A DNA stretch of 40,834 nt from Prevotella sp. (GTDB lineage Bacteria > Bacteroidota > Bacteroidia > Bacteroidales > Bacteroidaceae). The stretch covers positions 1 to 40,834 of the forward strand of contig JALEKD010000015.1 in NCBI GenBank assembly GCA_022769285.1. The letters run 5' to 3'. The position numbers and the translations under genes were made by a program. Position 1 is the first letter of the stretch. Each line of letters begins with the position of its first letter. A model generated the notes under the pieces. The model was not told the DNA's origin. It searched no databases and saw only the letters and a list, made by a program, of their open reading frames with translations. Positions 31,914 through 40,689 of the stretch are shown piece after piece.

Positions 31914-32780
31914 ATGGAAAAATTAACCAACGACCAACTTACGGTTACCGTGTCGGCACACGGAGCCGAACTGCAGAGCATCAAGGATGCTGACGGACAC
32001 GAGTATCTATGGCAGGCCGACCCCGCCTATTGGCCTAAGCACTCACCCACCCTCTTCCCTATCGTCTGCGGACTGTGGAAGGACACCTATCATCTGGACG
32101 GCAAGGCATACACCATGGCACGCCATGGATTTGCCAGCAAGAGCGACTTCACGCTCATCAACCATACCGACAGCCGCGTTACTTACGCCCTCACCGACAG
32201 CGAAGATACGCTGCAGGTGTACCCGTTCCACTTCAACCTAAGCGTCACTTACCGACTGGACGACAATGTGCTGCACGTGGTGTGGCATGTTGAGAACACC
32301 GACCGCCGCGAGCTCTTCTTCCAGATAGGCGGCCATCCGGCCTTCAACGTACCGGGCATGCAGCCTGGCGATGAACTCTGCGGCAGTCTGCGCCTGGACA
32401 ATCCCGGTGCCCAGCGCCTCTATGGCAATGTGGGTGGCTGTATCGTAAAGGGCCACCACCCACTACAGATGGATGGCGATGTATGGCACTTCGGCATACA
32501 CGACTTTGACGACGATGCGCTGGTGTTCGACGAGTCGCAATTGCACGACATAGCGTTGCTAAACCCCGATGGCACACCCGCCGTGACAGTCAACTTCCGC
32601 GCACCGGCCGTAGGCATCTGGAGCCCCACGGCCAAGAACGCGCCCTTTATCTGCATAGAGCCGTGGTATGGCATACACGACTGGGCCGAGTTCGACGGCG
32701 ACCTGAGCGAGAAGTATCTCATCAACCGCTTGCAGCCTGGCGCCAGCTTTATGAGCGAATATACCATCACCATAGGCTGA
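31914..32780 (+). CDS. Aldose 1-epimerase family protein (LacX-like)
   Basis: The 288-aa product is a galactose-mutarotase superfamily beta-sandwich, which interconverts alpha and beta anomers of aldoses. The sugar-binding histidines are visible in YTMARHGFASKSDF (about residue 70) and FFQIGGHPAFNVPG (about 145). The catalytic Glu region is FICIEPWYGIHDW near residue 244. No signal peptide is present, so it is cytoplasmic. At 288 aa it fits the shorter LacX-like branch, whose true substrate is uncertain. It has its own promoter and terminator and is therefore monocistronic. Confidence 0.88.
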   Translation: MEKLTNDQLTVTVSAHGAELQSIKDADGHEYLWQADPAYWPKHSPTLFPIVCGLWKDTYHLDGKAYTMARHGFASKSDFTLINHTDSRVTYALTDSEDTLQVYPFHFNLSVTYRLDDNVLHVVWHVENTDRRELFFQIGGHPAFNVPGMQPGDELCGSLRLDNPGAQRLYGNVGGCIVKGHHPLQMDGDVWHFGIHDFDDDALVFDESQLHDIALLNPDGTPAVTVNFRAPAVGIWSPTAKNAPFICIEPWYGIHDWAEFDGDLSEKYLINRLQPGASFMSEYTITIG

Positions 32781-32817
32781 CCCCACGCATCGGGGCACCC
32801 CACCCTGGCAACACGAC

Positions 32818-32866
32818 GAAAGCCGCAACGGCCACCTTGCATGACAGAGGCACCGTTGCGGCTTTC
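32818..32866 (+). terminator. Intrinsic terminator after the epimerase gene
   Basis: GAAAGCCGCAACGG (32818-32831) pairs perfectly with CCGTTGCGGCTTTC (32853-32866), followed by ATTATG. Confidence 0.75.
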
Positions 32867-32887
32867 ATTATGAATCCAGAAACAGCA

Positions 32888-33160
32888 TTACAGGGAGCGG
32901 CCCAGACGGAAGCCCACATTATTAGAACGGTTGGCGGGCTTAATGTCCAGGTGGGTCATGTGCTGATCATGTACATAGTCCAGGGTAGCGGTCACCTGAT
33001 GTATGTAGCGGGTGGCCACGGCTTCAGAAAGGGGATCCCTCGCGAGCCGCCAGGCTGGCCAGCGAGTCTCCAGCAATATTTTCCATCACATAGTAGGCCG
33101 CGCTGTTCTCCTTGAGCACATCGATGATACGCACGATATGCGGATGGTTAAACGTGGTTA
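32888..33160 (-). pseudogene. Remnant of a Ser/Thr kinase-SUMF1 type protein
   Basis: Two frames on the minus strand give successive pieces of an Hanks-type kinase. From about 33158 they read TTFNHPHIVRIIDVLKENSA then YYVMENIAGDSLASLAAREG (alphaC, hinge). After a one-base shift near 33026 comes SEAVATRYIHQVTATLDYVH and HMTHLDIKPAN (catalytic loop). Directly after the catalytic loop the frame continues RSNNVGFRLGRSL and stops at 32888. That ending is the classic C-terminus of formylglycine-generating-enzyme (SUMF1) domains. So the activation segment, the rest of the kinase, and nearly all of the SUMF1 domain are missing. The N-lobe is also lost. Confidence 0.65.
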
Positions 33161-33262
33161 TCAAGGCATAGAGCAACTATCATCAGCAGTTGAGCCACAC
33201 CCCCATCAGACATGGCGTAGGCCCAGTTCACACCTGACACCGAGAGCATGCAAGAGAATATA

Positions 33263-33313
33263 GGCAACAAAAAACGCAACAAGGCCGATGAGGGGTCGTG
33301 GCTCTGTTGCGTT
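33263..33313 (-). terminator. Intrinsic terminator after rsgA
   Basis: AACGCAACA (33273-33281) pairs with TGTTGCGTT (33305-33313). On the minus strand the stem runs straight into TTTTTTGTTGCC. Confidence 0.8.
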
Positions 33314-33339
33314 AGGTATTATTAGAAGTAACCGCCCGG

Positions 33340-34272
33340 CTAATAGCCGGAACGATACTTGGACTCGTCCTTATCTTCCAACATGGAGAGATAAGACTGG
33401 TAGCGCGAGGCGGCTATGTAGTGATGCTCCACGGCATCGAGAACGGCACAGCCAGGCTCGTGAGTATGGGTGCAGTTAGAGAAACGGCAGTCGTGAGAGT
33501 AGCGGAATATCTCCTTGAAGTAACTCGTTATCTCCTCGGGTTCCATGTCGAACGTGCCGAAACCGCGTATGCCCGGGGTGTCTATGAGGTAGCCGCCACA
33601 GGCCAGCTGCAGCATCTCGCTGAAGGTGGTGGTGTGCATGCCGGCATCGTGGGCATCCGAAATCTCGGCTGTGCGCAACTGGGCACCAGGCACTAATGCG
33701 TTGATGAGGGTCGACTTGCCCACACCACTATTGCCGCTGAGCACCGTGACCTTACCCGTGAGCAGGGGCATAAGCTCGGCTACGCCCTCGCCCGTGGCAG
33801 CCGACACCTGGCAGCACTCGTAGCCCACCGTGTCGTACAGCTCGACCATCATCTGCTGATAATGGAGCTCATCGGCTGTCAGTAGGTCGGTCTTGTTAAA
33901 CACCAGCACCACCGGCACGCTGTATGCCTCGGCCGAAGCCAAGAAACGGTCTATAAAGGTGGTCGATGTCTGCGGATGGCTCACCGTGACGAGCAGGAAA
34001 GCCTGGTCTACGTTGGCCGCGATGATGTGGCTCTGCTTAGAGAGGTTCTGCGACTTGCGAATGATGTAGTTGCGCCGGTCAGCGATGGCCGTGATGAAGG
34101 CCGTGCCCTCCTGGTTGCGCACTATCTCGACCCTGTCGCCCACAGCGACCGGGTTTGTGCTGCGTATCCCTTTCAGCCGGAAGTTTCCCTTTATCTTGCT
34201 CTCCACCGTAGCACCGTCATCCGTGCGCACGGAGTACCAGCTACCGGTATTCTTGATTACCAGTCCTTTCAC
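33340..34272 (-). CDS. rsgA: Ribosome small-subunit GTPase RsgA
   Basis: RsgA is a circularly permuted GTPase that acts in late 30S maturation. The 310-aa protein has an N-terminal OB fold ([20 protein letters not shown]). The permuted G motifs follow: NKTDLL (G4) near residue 126, [17 protein letters not shown] (G1) near 180, and DTPGIRGFG (G3) near 234. A C-terminal zinc site is visible in [16 protein letters not shown]. It starts with GTG immediately after the frr stop (TAA then GTG), so translation is coupled to frr. Confidence 0.95.
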   Translation of the reverse strand: MKGLVIKNTGSWYSVRTDDGATVESKIKGNFRLKGIRSTNPVAVGDRVEIVRNQEGTAFITAIADRRNYIIRKSQNLSKQSHIIAANVDQAFLLVTVSHPQTSTTFIDRFLASAEAYSVPVVLVFNKTDLLTADELHYQQMMVELYDTVGYECCQVSAATGEGVAELMPLLTGKVTVLSGNSGVGKSTLINALVPGAQLRTAEISDAHDAGMHTTTFSEMLQLACGGYLIDTPGIRGFGTFDMEPEEITSYFKEIFRYSHDCRFSNCTHTHEPGCAVLDAVEHHYIAASRYQSYLSMLEDKDESKYRSGY

Positions 34273-34833
34273 TTATACGGTCATTATCTCTTTCTGCTTA
34301 GCCTCCAGCAGGTCATCTATTTTCTTGATGTACTTATCGTGTAGCTTCTGCAGGTCAGCCTCGGCATCCTTCTCCAGGTCTTCCGACAGCCCGTCCTTGA
34401 TGGCTTTCTTCAGCTTGTCCTTGACCTCTCCGCGCACATTGCGAACCTCTACCTTAGAGCGCTCGCCTATCTTGTTACACTGCTTGACCAGCTCCTGACG
34501 GCGCTCGCCGGTGGGCTGAGGCAGATTGAGGCGCACCACTTCGCCATTGTTCTCGGGGGTGATGCCCACGTCGCTGTCCATGATACCCTTCTCTATATCC
34601 TTGATAGCCTTCTTGTCCCAGGGACGGATGGCTATGGTGCGGGCATCGGGCACGGTGATGGTGGCCACCTGATTGAGGGGCACCATAGAGCCATACGAGT
34701 TAACTCTTACTCCATCGAGCAAGGCCACGTTGGCGCGGCCGGCACGGATGCGTACCAACTGCTCATCCAGATACATGGCAGCCATCTCCATACGCTCCTC
34801 GGCATCGCTCAAAGTCTGTTTTACGTCTATCAT
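34273..34833 (-). CDS. frr: Ribosome recycling factor
   Basis: Frr splits post-termination ribosomes together with EF-G. The 186-aa length and sequence are canonical: DEQLVRIRAGRANVALLDGV near residue 25, YGSMVPLNQVATITVPDART, and a C-terminal helix around KKIDDLLEAKQKEIMTV. I start at MIDVKQTL (34833), the usual family start, and not at the in-frame ATG 57 nt upstream, since the -7 box lies between them. It shares a transcript with rsgA, which begins at the next base after the frr stop. Confidence 0.96.
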   Translation of the reverse strand: MIDVKQTLSDAEERMEMAAMYLDEQLVRIRAGRANVALLDGVRVNSYGSMVPLNQVATITVPDARTIAIRPWDKKAIKDIEKGIMDSDVGITPENNGEVVRLNLPQPTGERRQELVKQCNKIGERSKVEVRNVRGEVKDKLKKAIKDGLSEDLEKDAEADLQKLHDKYIKKIDDLLEAKQKEIMTV

Positions 34834-34859
34834 AATGTTATAGTTTATTATCAATACGA

Positions 34860-34890
34860 CAAATTTAGATATTTCCGCGTAATTACGCAA
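34860..34890 (-). promoter_or_regulatory. Promoter of frr-rsgA
   Basis: TTGC (34890-34887), 19 nt, TAAATTTG (34867-34860) on the minus strand, with a leader of about 20 nt to the frr ATG at 34833. Confidence 0.65.
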
Positions 34891-34901
34891 CAGTTTGCGC
34901 C

Positions 34902-34941
34902 GAAAAAAATCATCGCGCGACCGCTTTTAGGCGTTCGCGCG
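34902..34941 (-). terminator. Intrinsic terminator after the permease gene
   Basis: CGCGCGA (34914-34920) pairs with TCGCGCG (34935-34941), with CGC/GGC pairing inside. On the minus strand ATGATTTTTTTCG follows. Confidence 0.85.
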
Positions 34942-34986
34942 CATGTACCTATAATATATACAAGGAGGGAGAGTTATGACGGCCGC

Positions 34987-36234
34987 CTACTCGTAGCGCA
35001 TGCTCTTGGCGGGATGGATGTGCGACACCAGGTAGCTGGGGCCTATCAGGACCAGCACGCTCACCAGCAGGGTGACCAGGTTGAGCAGCAGGATAATAGG
35101 AATGTTAATCTCTACCGGGGCCGTGTCTACATAGTAGGTGGTAGGGTCCAACCTTACCAGGCCCGTATAGCGCTGCAGCAAGAGCAGCGCCAGGGCTATG
35201 CCGTCGCCCCACAGCAGGCCACGCCCTATAATAAACACGGCAAACCACAGGAATACGCGGCGTACCATGCGGTTGCGGGCACCCAAGGCCTTGAGCACAC
35301 CTATCATGGTGGTGCGCTCCAGGATAATGATGAGCAGACCCGACACCATGGTAACTCCCGCTACGGCCACCATAAGCGCCAGGATAATCCAGACGTTGAG
35401 GTCGAGCAGGTTGAGCCAATGGAATATCTGAGGGTTAACCTCCTGGATGGTTTTAGAGGTATAGGTGGCTCCATAGCGGTCTACCGAGCGGTTAACCCGG
35501 TCTATAAACAGGCCCTCGACATCGTTCAGACGGTTCAGATCGGCCACGGTAACCTCAGCCCCTGTCACCTGGTCGCTCTCCCAGCCATTGAGCCTCACGG
35601 CCGTGTGCAGGTCGGTAAAGCAGATGGTACGGTCGTACTGGGTGAGGTTGGTACGGTAGATGCCGGCTATGGTAAAGCGGCGCGCGCGCACTCCCTGTTG
35701 GTCTATGAAGTAGGCGAACACTCTGCCGCCCGCCTTCAGATGCAGCATGTCGGCCATGCGCTGCGAGATGAGTATGCTGTTGGTGCTGACGCTATCCGAG
35801 AAGTGCGGAATAGAGCCCTCTACCATGTGCTGGTGTATAAAGGTGGTGTCGTAGTCGGCCCCTATACCCTTGAAGGCCACTCCTAAGAAGTCGCTGTCGG
35901 TCTTAAGGATGCCCTGCTTCATGGCAAAACGCTGTACATGGCTCACGCCGGGTATGGAGCGTATCACCCGTAGCATGGAGTCGCCCATCTGGATAGGATA
36001 CTGCTCCTGGTTCTGCAGGGTCATAAAGTCGGCTACCTGGATATGGCCTCCAAAGCCTATCACCTTGTCCTGTATGGTGTGCTTGAACCCAAACACTACG
36101 CTCACCGACACGATCATTACAGCCAACCCTATGGCCACGCCGGCGATGGCTATGCGCATGGCAGGTTTAGATACCTTGTGACGGTCACCGGTATCGGCAT
36201 ATATCTTGCGGGCTATGTAGAGAGGTAAATTCAT
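34987..36234 (-). CDS. FtsX/LolE-like ABC transporter permease
   Basis: This 415-aa protein has the MacB/LolC-E layout: one N-terminal transmembrane helix (AIAGVAIGLAVMIVSVSVVF, about residues 29-48) and a large periplasmic domain of about 220 aa. Three more helices lie near residues 277-300 (LNVWIILALMVAVAGVTMVS), 325-350 and 378-400 (ILLLNLVTLLVSVLVLIGP). LGARNRMVRRVF after the second helix is the ATPase coupling region. By family it is probably part of a lipoprotein-release or export complex, but no ATPase gene is adjacent. It follows the aminotransferase gene by 21 nt. Confidence 0.85.
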   Translation of the reverse strand: MNLPLYIARKIYADTGDRHKVSKPAMRIAIAGVAIGLAVMIVSVSVVFGFKHTIQDKVIGFGGHIQVADFMTLQNQEQYPIQMGDSMLRVIRSIPGVSHVQRFAMKQGILKTDSDFLGVAFKGIGADYDTTFIHQHMVEGSIPHFSDSVSTNSILISQRMADMLHLKAGGRVFAYFIDQQGVRARRFTIAGIYRTNLTQYDRTICFTDLHTAVRLNGWESDQVTGAEVTVADLNRLNDVEGLFIDRVNRSVDRYGATYTSKTIQEVNPQIFHWLNLLDLNVWIILALMVAVAGVTMVSGLLIIILERTTMIGVLKALGARNRMVRRVFLWFAVFIIGRGLLWGDGIALALLLLQRYTGLVRLDPTTYYVDTAPVEINIPIILLLNLVTLLVSVLVLIGPSYLVSHIHPAKSMRYE

Positions 36235-36255
36235 GGAACTTGCAGTCGTTCAGGG

Positions 36256-37464
36256 TCATTCCTCGGAGTCTACCCGTCCTGGATAGGCTTCCAGCGCCTT
36301 GCGCAGGATAAACAGGGCTCGTTCCAGGTCTTCTTTCTTGAGCACATAGGCTATACGTACCTGGTTGCGGCCGGCGCCGGGGGTAGTATAAAATCCCTGG
36401 GCAGGAGCCGTCATCACGGTCTCGCCCTCATAGCTGAACTCCTCGAGGCACCAGCGGCAGAACTTCTCACTGTCGTCGACGGGGAGTTTAGCTACCGTGT
36501 AGAAAGCGCCCATGGGGATGGGCGAGTAGACACCGGGAATACGGTTCAGACCGTCGACCAGGCACTTACGGCGCTCCAGGTACTCCTCGTACACATCGCG
36601 ATAATACTCCTCGGGGGCATCCAGCGACGCCTCGGCCACTATCTGACCGATAAGGGGTGGCGACAAGCGGGCCTGGCAGAACTTCATCACAGCCCGGCGT
36701 ACCTCAGCATTCTTGGTAATCAGTGCGCCGATACGTATGCCACACTCGCTGTAACGCTTGGATACCGAGTCTATCAGTATGGTGTTCTGCTCGATGCCCT
36801 CTAAGTGCATGGCACTGATGTAGGGCGAGCCGGTATAGATATACTCGCGGTACACCTCGTCAGAGAAGAGGTAGAGGTCGTACTTCTTGACCAAGTCGCG
36901 TATCTGGTGCATCTCGCGCCGGGTGTACAGGTAGCCCGTGGGGTTGTTGGGGTTACATATCATAATGGCGCGGGTACGGTCGTTGATGAGCTCCTCGAAA
37001 CGCTCTACACGTGGCAGGGCAAAGCCCTCGTCGATGGTGGTGGCGATGGTACGGATGGTGGCTCCGGCCGACACGGCAAAGGCCATGTAGTTGGCATAGG
37101 CCGGCTCGGGAATGATAATCTCGTCACCGGGATTGAGCGTGCTCATAAAGGCAAACAGCACGGCCTCCGACCCTCCCGAGGTGATGATGATGTCATCGGC
37201 CGTCACGTCGATGCCATACTTCTTATAGTATCCCGTCAGCTTCTGCCGGTAACTCAGGTAGCCCTGCGACGGCGAGTACTCGAGCACACGCCGGTGAATG
37301 TTCTTCAGGGCATCAAGTCCGCACTGCGGGGTGGGCAGGTCGGGCTGGCCAATGTTAAGGTGGTACACATGGATACCCCTTTCCTTAGCAGCGGCTGCCA
37401 GCGGTGCCAACTTACGGATAGGCGACTCGGGCATCTCTATCCCTCGGAGCGATATATTAGGCAT
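36256..37464 (-). CDS. PLP-dependent class I/II aminotransferase
   Basis: The 402-aa fold-type I enzyme begins MPNISLRGIEMPESPIRKLA. PLP-site motifs are HLNIGQPDLPTPQ, SGGSEAVLFAFMST, AMICNPNNPTGYLYT, LFSDEVYREYIYT and the Schiff-base lysine in LIDSVSKRYSECGIRIG. The arginine in GRNQVRIAYVLKKEDL binds the substrate carboxylate. The class is that of aspartate or aromatic aminotransferases; the donor and acceptor cannot be read. I start at 37464; the frame runs open upstream through the promoter but homology begins here. Confidence 0.92.
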   Translation of the reverse strand: MPNISLRGIEMPESPIRKLAPLAAAAKERGIHVYHLNIGQPDLPTPQCGLDALKNIHRRVLEYSPSQGYLSYRQKLTGYYKKYGIDVTADDIIITSGGSEAVLFAFMSTLNPGDEIIIPEPAYANYMAFAVSAGATIRTIATTIDEGFALPRVERFEELINDRTRAIMICNPNNPTGYLYTRREMHQIRDLVKKYDLYLFSDEVYREYIYTGSPYISAMHLEGIEQNTILIDSVSKRYSECGIRIGALITKNAEVRRAVMKFCQARLSPPLIGQIVAEASLDAPEEYYRDVYEEYLERRKCLVDGLNRIPGVYSPIPMGAFYTVAKLPVDDSEKFCRWCLEEFSYEGETVMTAPAQGFYTTPGAGRNQVRIAYVLKKEDLERALFILRKALEAYPGRVDSEE

Positions 37465-37485
37465 AATCAATATTCTTATTAACGC

Positions 37486-37551
37486 TGCAAAGTTAGCTAT
37501 TTTTTTTGCCAAACAGTCCCGAATGTCTAAAAAAAAATAGCTAACTTTGCA
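37486..37551. promoter_or_regulatory. Mirror-image divergent promoter
   Basis: Perfect 22-bp inverted arms (37486-37507 and 37530-37551) flank a 22-nt spacer. Each arm reads outward as eight A or T, then TAGCTAACTTTGCA, containing the -7 box TAACTTTG. The right arm drives the DUF4494-yggS operon and the left arm the aminotransferase-permease operon. Both directions would be recognised identically. Confidence 0.75.
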
Positions 37552-37572
37552 ATGATAACAACCATTATGACA

Positions 37573-38067
37573 ATGAGAAGTAGAACAGCTAACTGGTACG
37601 AAACCACAGTCCGCTATGAGAAGACCATAGAGGACGGCACAGTTAAGAAAGTAAGCGAACTGTATGTAGTAGATGCCCTGAGTTTCGGCGAGGCCGAAGA
37701 GGCCATCACACGAGAGATGTCGGCATATATAAGTGGCGAGTTTGAGGTCAAGAACATCAACCCTGCCGCCTACGGAGAAATCTTTTTCAGCGAGAATGCC
37801 AACGATGACCGCTGGTACAAGACCAAGCTGCAGTTTATAACCATCGACGAGAAGACCGAGAAGGAGAAGCGCACCAGCGTGACTTACCTGGTACAGGCCG
37901 CCACCATCAACAGTGCCATCAAGAACATAGACGACGTGATGGGGGGCACCATGATAGACTACGTGATAGCCAATATCAGCGAGACACGTATCATGGACGT
38001 ATTCGAGCACAAGGCCACGACCAAGGCCGAGGCCGACGACAAACCCGAATACGAGGAGGCAAAGTAA
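37573..38067 (+). CDS. DUF4494 domain protein
   Basis: This family is restricted to Bacteroidetes and has no assigned function. The product has the family signature MRSRTANWYETTVRYEKTI near the N-terminus, then SFGEAEEAITREMSAYISGE, WYKTKLQFITIDEKTEKEKR and DDVMGGTMIDYVIANISETR. The length is about 164 aa and no signal or membrane segment is seen. Three in-frame ATGs exist (37552, 37567, 37573). The promoter box ends at 37549, so transcription should start after 37552; family alignment favours 37573. It overlaps yggS by one base. Confidence 0.85.
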   Translation: MRSRTANWYETTVRYEKTIEDGTVKKVSELYVVDALSFGEAEEAITREMSAYISGEFEVKNINPAAYGEIFFSENANDDRWYKTKLQFITIDEKTEKEKRTSVTYLVQAATINSAIKNIDDVMGGTMIDYVIANISETRIMDVFEHKATTKAEADDKPEYEEAK

Positions 38068-38741
38068 TGGAGACCGATGTGGCTAAAAGACTGCTGGCCG
38101 TTAAGGCCCAGTTGCCCGCCGGCGTAAAGCTCATTGCCATCAGCAAGTTTCACCCCGACGAGTATATCATGGATGCTTACCGTGAGGGGCAGCGTGTCTT
38201 TGGCGAAAGCCATGAGCAGGAACTTGCCCGGAAGGCCGACACGCTGCCTACCGACATAGAGTGGCACTTCATAGGACATCTGCAGACCAACAAGGTAAAG
38301 TACATAGCTCCCTATATCGCTATGATAGAGTCGGTAGACTCACTCAGGCTACTTCGCGAGATAGACAAGCAGGCTGCCCGCTGCGGGCGAATCATTAAGG
38401 TGCTGCTGGAGCTGCACATAGCCGAGGAGGCCACCAAGTACGGACTTACCCCAGCCGACTGCCATGAGTTGCTGGCCAGCGGCGAGTGGCGGCAGATGAC
38501 CCATGTACAAATATGTGGCCTTATGATGATGGCCTCGAACACCGACGACCAGGCCCAGATAGCCCGCGAGTTTGACGAGGGCAGCCGCTGCTTCGTCCAG
38601 TTCAAGTCTGAGTTCTTTGCCGACGCCCCCTCGTTCTGCGAGTGCTCGTGGGGCATGAGCCACGACTACCCCATCGCCGTAGCCCACGGCTCTACCATGG
38701 TACGGGTGGGTACCGCCATCTTTGGCCCGCGTGTGTATTGA
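38067..38741 (+). CDS. yggS: YggS-family PLP homeostasis protein
   Basis: YggS/PLPBP proteins bind pyridoxal 5'-phosphate on a TIM-barrel of alanine-racemase type III fold and buffer PLP and amino-acid pools. The 224-aa protein has the PLP lysine in KLIAISKFHPDEYI near residue 29, QRVFGESHEQELARK, EWHFIGHLQTNKVKYI, VQICGLMMMASNTDD and a phosphate-binding tail SWGMSHDYPIAVAHGSTMVR. The start codon overlaps the DUF4494 stop (TAATG), so translation is coupled. Confidence 0.95.
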   Translation: METDVAKRLLAVKAQLPAGVKLIAISKFHPDEYIMDAYREGQRVFGESHEQELARKADTLPTDIEWHFIGHLQTNKVKYIAPYIAMIESVDSLRLLREIDKQAARCGRIIKVLLELHIAEEATKYGLTPADCHELLASGEWRQMTHVQICGLMMMASNTDDQAQIAREFDEGSRCFVQFKSEFFADAPSFCECSWGMSHDYPIAVAHGSTMVRVGTAIFGPRVY

Positions 38742-38787
38742 GCGGCCCACGCTCACCACCCTATAGATAGATACGCCTTAACACACG

Positions 38788-38842
38788 AACCGTTATCGCC
38801 ACCACGCTGCCCACACCGGGCTGCCGTGGGGCGGTAACGGTT
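38788..38842 (+). terminator. Hairpin after yggS
   Basis: The arms AACCGTTA-CGCC-CCACG and their complement, with single mismatches, span 38788-38842. It lies 46 nt past the yggS stop. A short T stretch follows only loosely (TTAGCTCG), so the terminator call rests on hairpin strength and position. Confidence 0.5.
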
Positions 38843-38913
38843 AGCTCGTTTAAACATCGCCCCTCGTTGGGCCGAGGGCATCGTAATCATCCCATATCGG
38901 CCGCCTTGTATAT

Positions 38914-38922
38914 ATAAGTAAA
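38914..38922 (+). repeat. Target-site duplication, left copy
   Basis: ATAAGTAAA directly abuts the left end of the IS4 element and is repeated exactly at 40366-40374. Confidence 0.85.
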
Positions 38923-40365
38923 TATTGCTGTCCGCTAAAACTTTTTTGACCACAAGAAATAGGGCTGTATTCCTCGCTTGGAATTCAGCCCTTAAAGTTA
39001 CCTTTGTCGTTGTCAAGATAAAATTAGATAACTATGAACAAAGGTACACATTTTAACGGACAGCCGATGTATGGTCAGCTGATAAACTTGCTCAGCAAGG
39101 ATGAAATTCTCAAATTCAGCCGCAACCGCAATGGCGAACGCTACGTGAAGCACTTTGATGCCTACCAGCATATAGCCGTCATGCTCTATGCAGTCATCAA
39201 GAGGTTCGACTCATTGCGCGAAATTACGGACTCCATGTTTCCCGAGGCACGCAAGCTCGCTCATATTGGCATAAAGACGATGCCAAGGCGCAGCACGTTG
39301 TCGGATACAAATGCGCGCAGGCCGGAATCCGTGTTTGAGGACACATACCGCAGCCTTTATGCCCGGTACAAGGACGAACTTTCCTCGGACAGCCGAAAGC
39401 GACAGGTACCCTCATGGCTCAATCGCCTGCAAATCATCGACTCTACTACAATATCGTTATTCTCCGACCTCATATTCAAAGGCGTAGGCCGACATCCCAG
39501 GTCAGGGAAGAAAAAAGGCGGTATAAAGGTGCACACCAACATCCATGCAAACGAAGGCGTGCCATCAGACATCAAGTTTACGTCTGCCGCGACCAATGAC
39601 AGCTTCATGCTGAAGCCCACGAATTACAACGACGGTGATATTATAGCACTTGACAGGGCCTATATAGACTATTCCAAGTTTGAGGAACTGACAGGACGTG
39701 GTGTGGTATACGTGACGAAGATGAAGAAGAACCTTGTATATGAGGAACTTTCCGACATGATGTACATGGCGCCATGCGGACTCATGGAATACAGGGTACA
39801 GGTAGTGGAGTTCAAGAAACGTACAAAGGACGGAGAGGACATCAAGCACAAGGCACGCATTGTCACTTACGTTGACATTAAGAAAAAGACCCCTAAAATC
39901 ATATCGTTGCTCACCAACGACATGGACATGGATGTGGAGAATATCATCGCCATATACCGGAAAAGATGGGAAATCGAATTACTGTTCAAGCAACTGAAAC
40001 AAAACTTTCCGCTAAGGTATTTCTACGGAGAGAGTGCCAATGCCATCAAGATACAGATTTGGGTTACCCTGATAGCCAATCTACTCTTGATGGTCATACA
40101 AAAGCGCATCAAGCGCTCATGGAGCTTTTCCGGATTGGCCACTATGATAAGGATTATGCTCATGTATTATGTGAACTGCTATACTTTCCTCGAAGAGCCT
40201 GAGAGAGACTGGGCGAAAATGGTTCAGGAGGCTAAGGAAACGCCTCCTGAACCAAGTCTGTTTGATTAAAGGGGCTTACTTTTTGAAATAACAAGCCCGA
40301 AGTCCCATTTTAGAGGGCTTCGGCCGGAATGTTTACGCTCTTTTAAGTTTTAGCGGACAGCAATA
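38923..40365 (+). mobile_element. Complete IS4-family insertion sequence, 1443 bp
   Basis: Perfect 21-bp terminal inverted repeats at 38923-38943 and 40345-40365 (containing TGCTGTCCGCTAAAA) bound one transposase gene. A 9-bp direct repeat flanks both ends. Inside the left end a hairpin (AGGGCTG at 38961-38967 with CAGCCCT at 38986-38992) precedes the transposase promoter TACCTTTG at 38999-39006, and a second hairpin lies after the stop (about 40295-40325). These should block transcription entering from outside. The exact ends and duplication argue for recent insertion. Confidence 0.95.
39034..40269 (+). CDS. IS4-family DDE transposase
   Basis: The 411-aa transposase has the N-terminal DUF4372-like DNA-binding domain typical of Bacteroidetes members (QPMYGQLINLLSKDEILKFS ... 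YVKHFDAYQHI). The catalytic triad is present: D in RLQIIDSTTISLFSD (about residue 133), D in GDIIALDRAYIDYSKF (about 207), and E in the YREK-like motif YRKRWEIELLFKQLKQNF (about 315). The length and the frame are intact, so it is probably active. Confidence 0.95.
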   Translation: MNKGTHFNGQPMYGQLINLLSKDEILKFSRNRNGERYVKHFDAYQHIAVMLYAVIKRFDSLREITDSMFPEARKLAHIGIKTMPRRSTLSDTNARRPESVFEDTYRSLYARYKDELSSDSRKRQVPSWLNRLQIIDSTTISLFSDLIFKGVGRHPRSGKKKGGIKVHTNIHANEGVPSDIKFTSAATNDSFMLKPTNYNDGDIIALDRAYIDYSKFEELTGRGVVYVTKMKKNLVYEELSDMMYMAPCGLMEYRVQVVEFKKRTKDGEDIKHKARIVTYVDIKKKTPKIISLLTNDMDMDVENIIAIYRKRWEIELLFKQLKQNFPLRYFYGESANAIKIQIWVTLIANLLLMVIQKRIKRSWSFSGLATMIRIMLMYYVNCYTFLEEPERDWAKMVQEAKETPPEPSLFD

Positions 40366-40374
40366 ATAAGTAAA
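40366..40374 (+). repeat. Target-site duplication, right copy
   Basis: ATAAGTAAA, identical to 38914-38922, immediately follows the right inverted repeat. The DNA from here to 40660 is AT-rich with small palindromes (for example TTACCT at 40489-40494 with AGGTAA at 40501-40506) but no gene that I can see. Confidence 0.85.
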
Positions 40375-40689
40375 AAGACTCTTTCTGAGCAAGTTCACGC
40401 CACTTGACTTGCACTATTTTATCGTAAAATTACGCTAAAATCTGCCGAATAGTTTAAAATGAGCTATTTATGAGCTTTTTACCTTAATATAGGTAATGAT
40501 TTGGCAACGGTTCTAATTTCTGTAATATGCATACGTTTGCTTGTCAAACAACTCTTTTCGTTAGCAAAAATACAATAATTACTTGAAATACCGATAATCT
40601 TATCAAAATTTTACGGTTAAATTTCTGTAATTATATAATATGGCATAACCATAATCGCAGAAAATAATGTATTTTTGTAAGCAAAAAGT

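Noticed and set aside
37465..38010. N-terminal extension of the aminotransferase frame up to 38010
   Set aside because: The extra 182 residues lie antisense to DUF4494 and span the divergent promoter; family homology starts at 37464.
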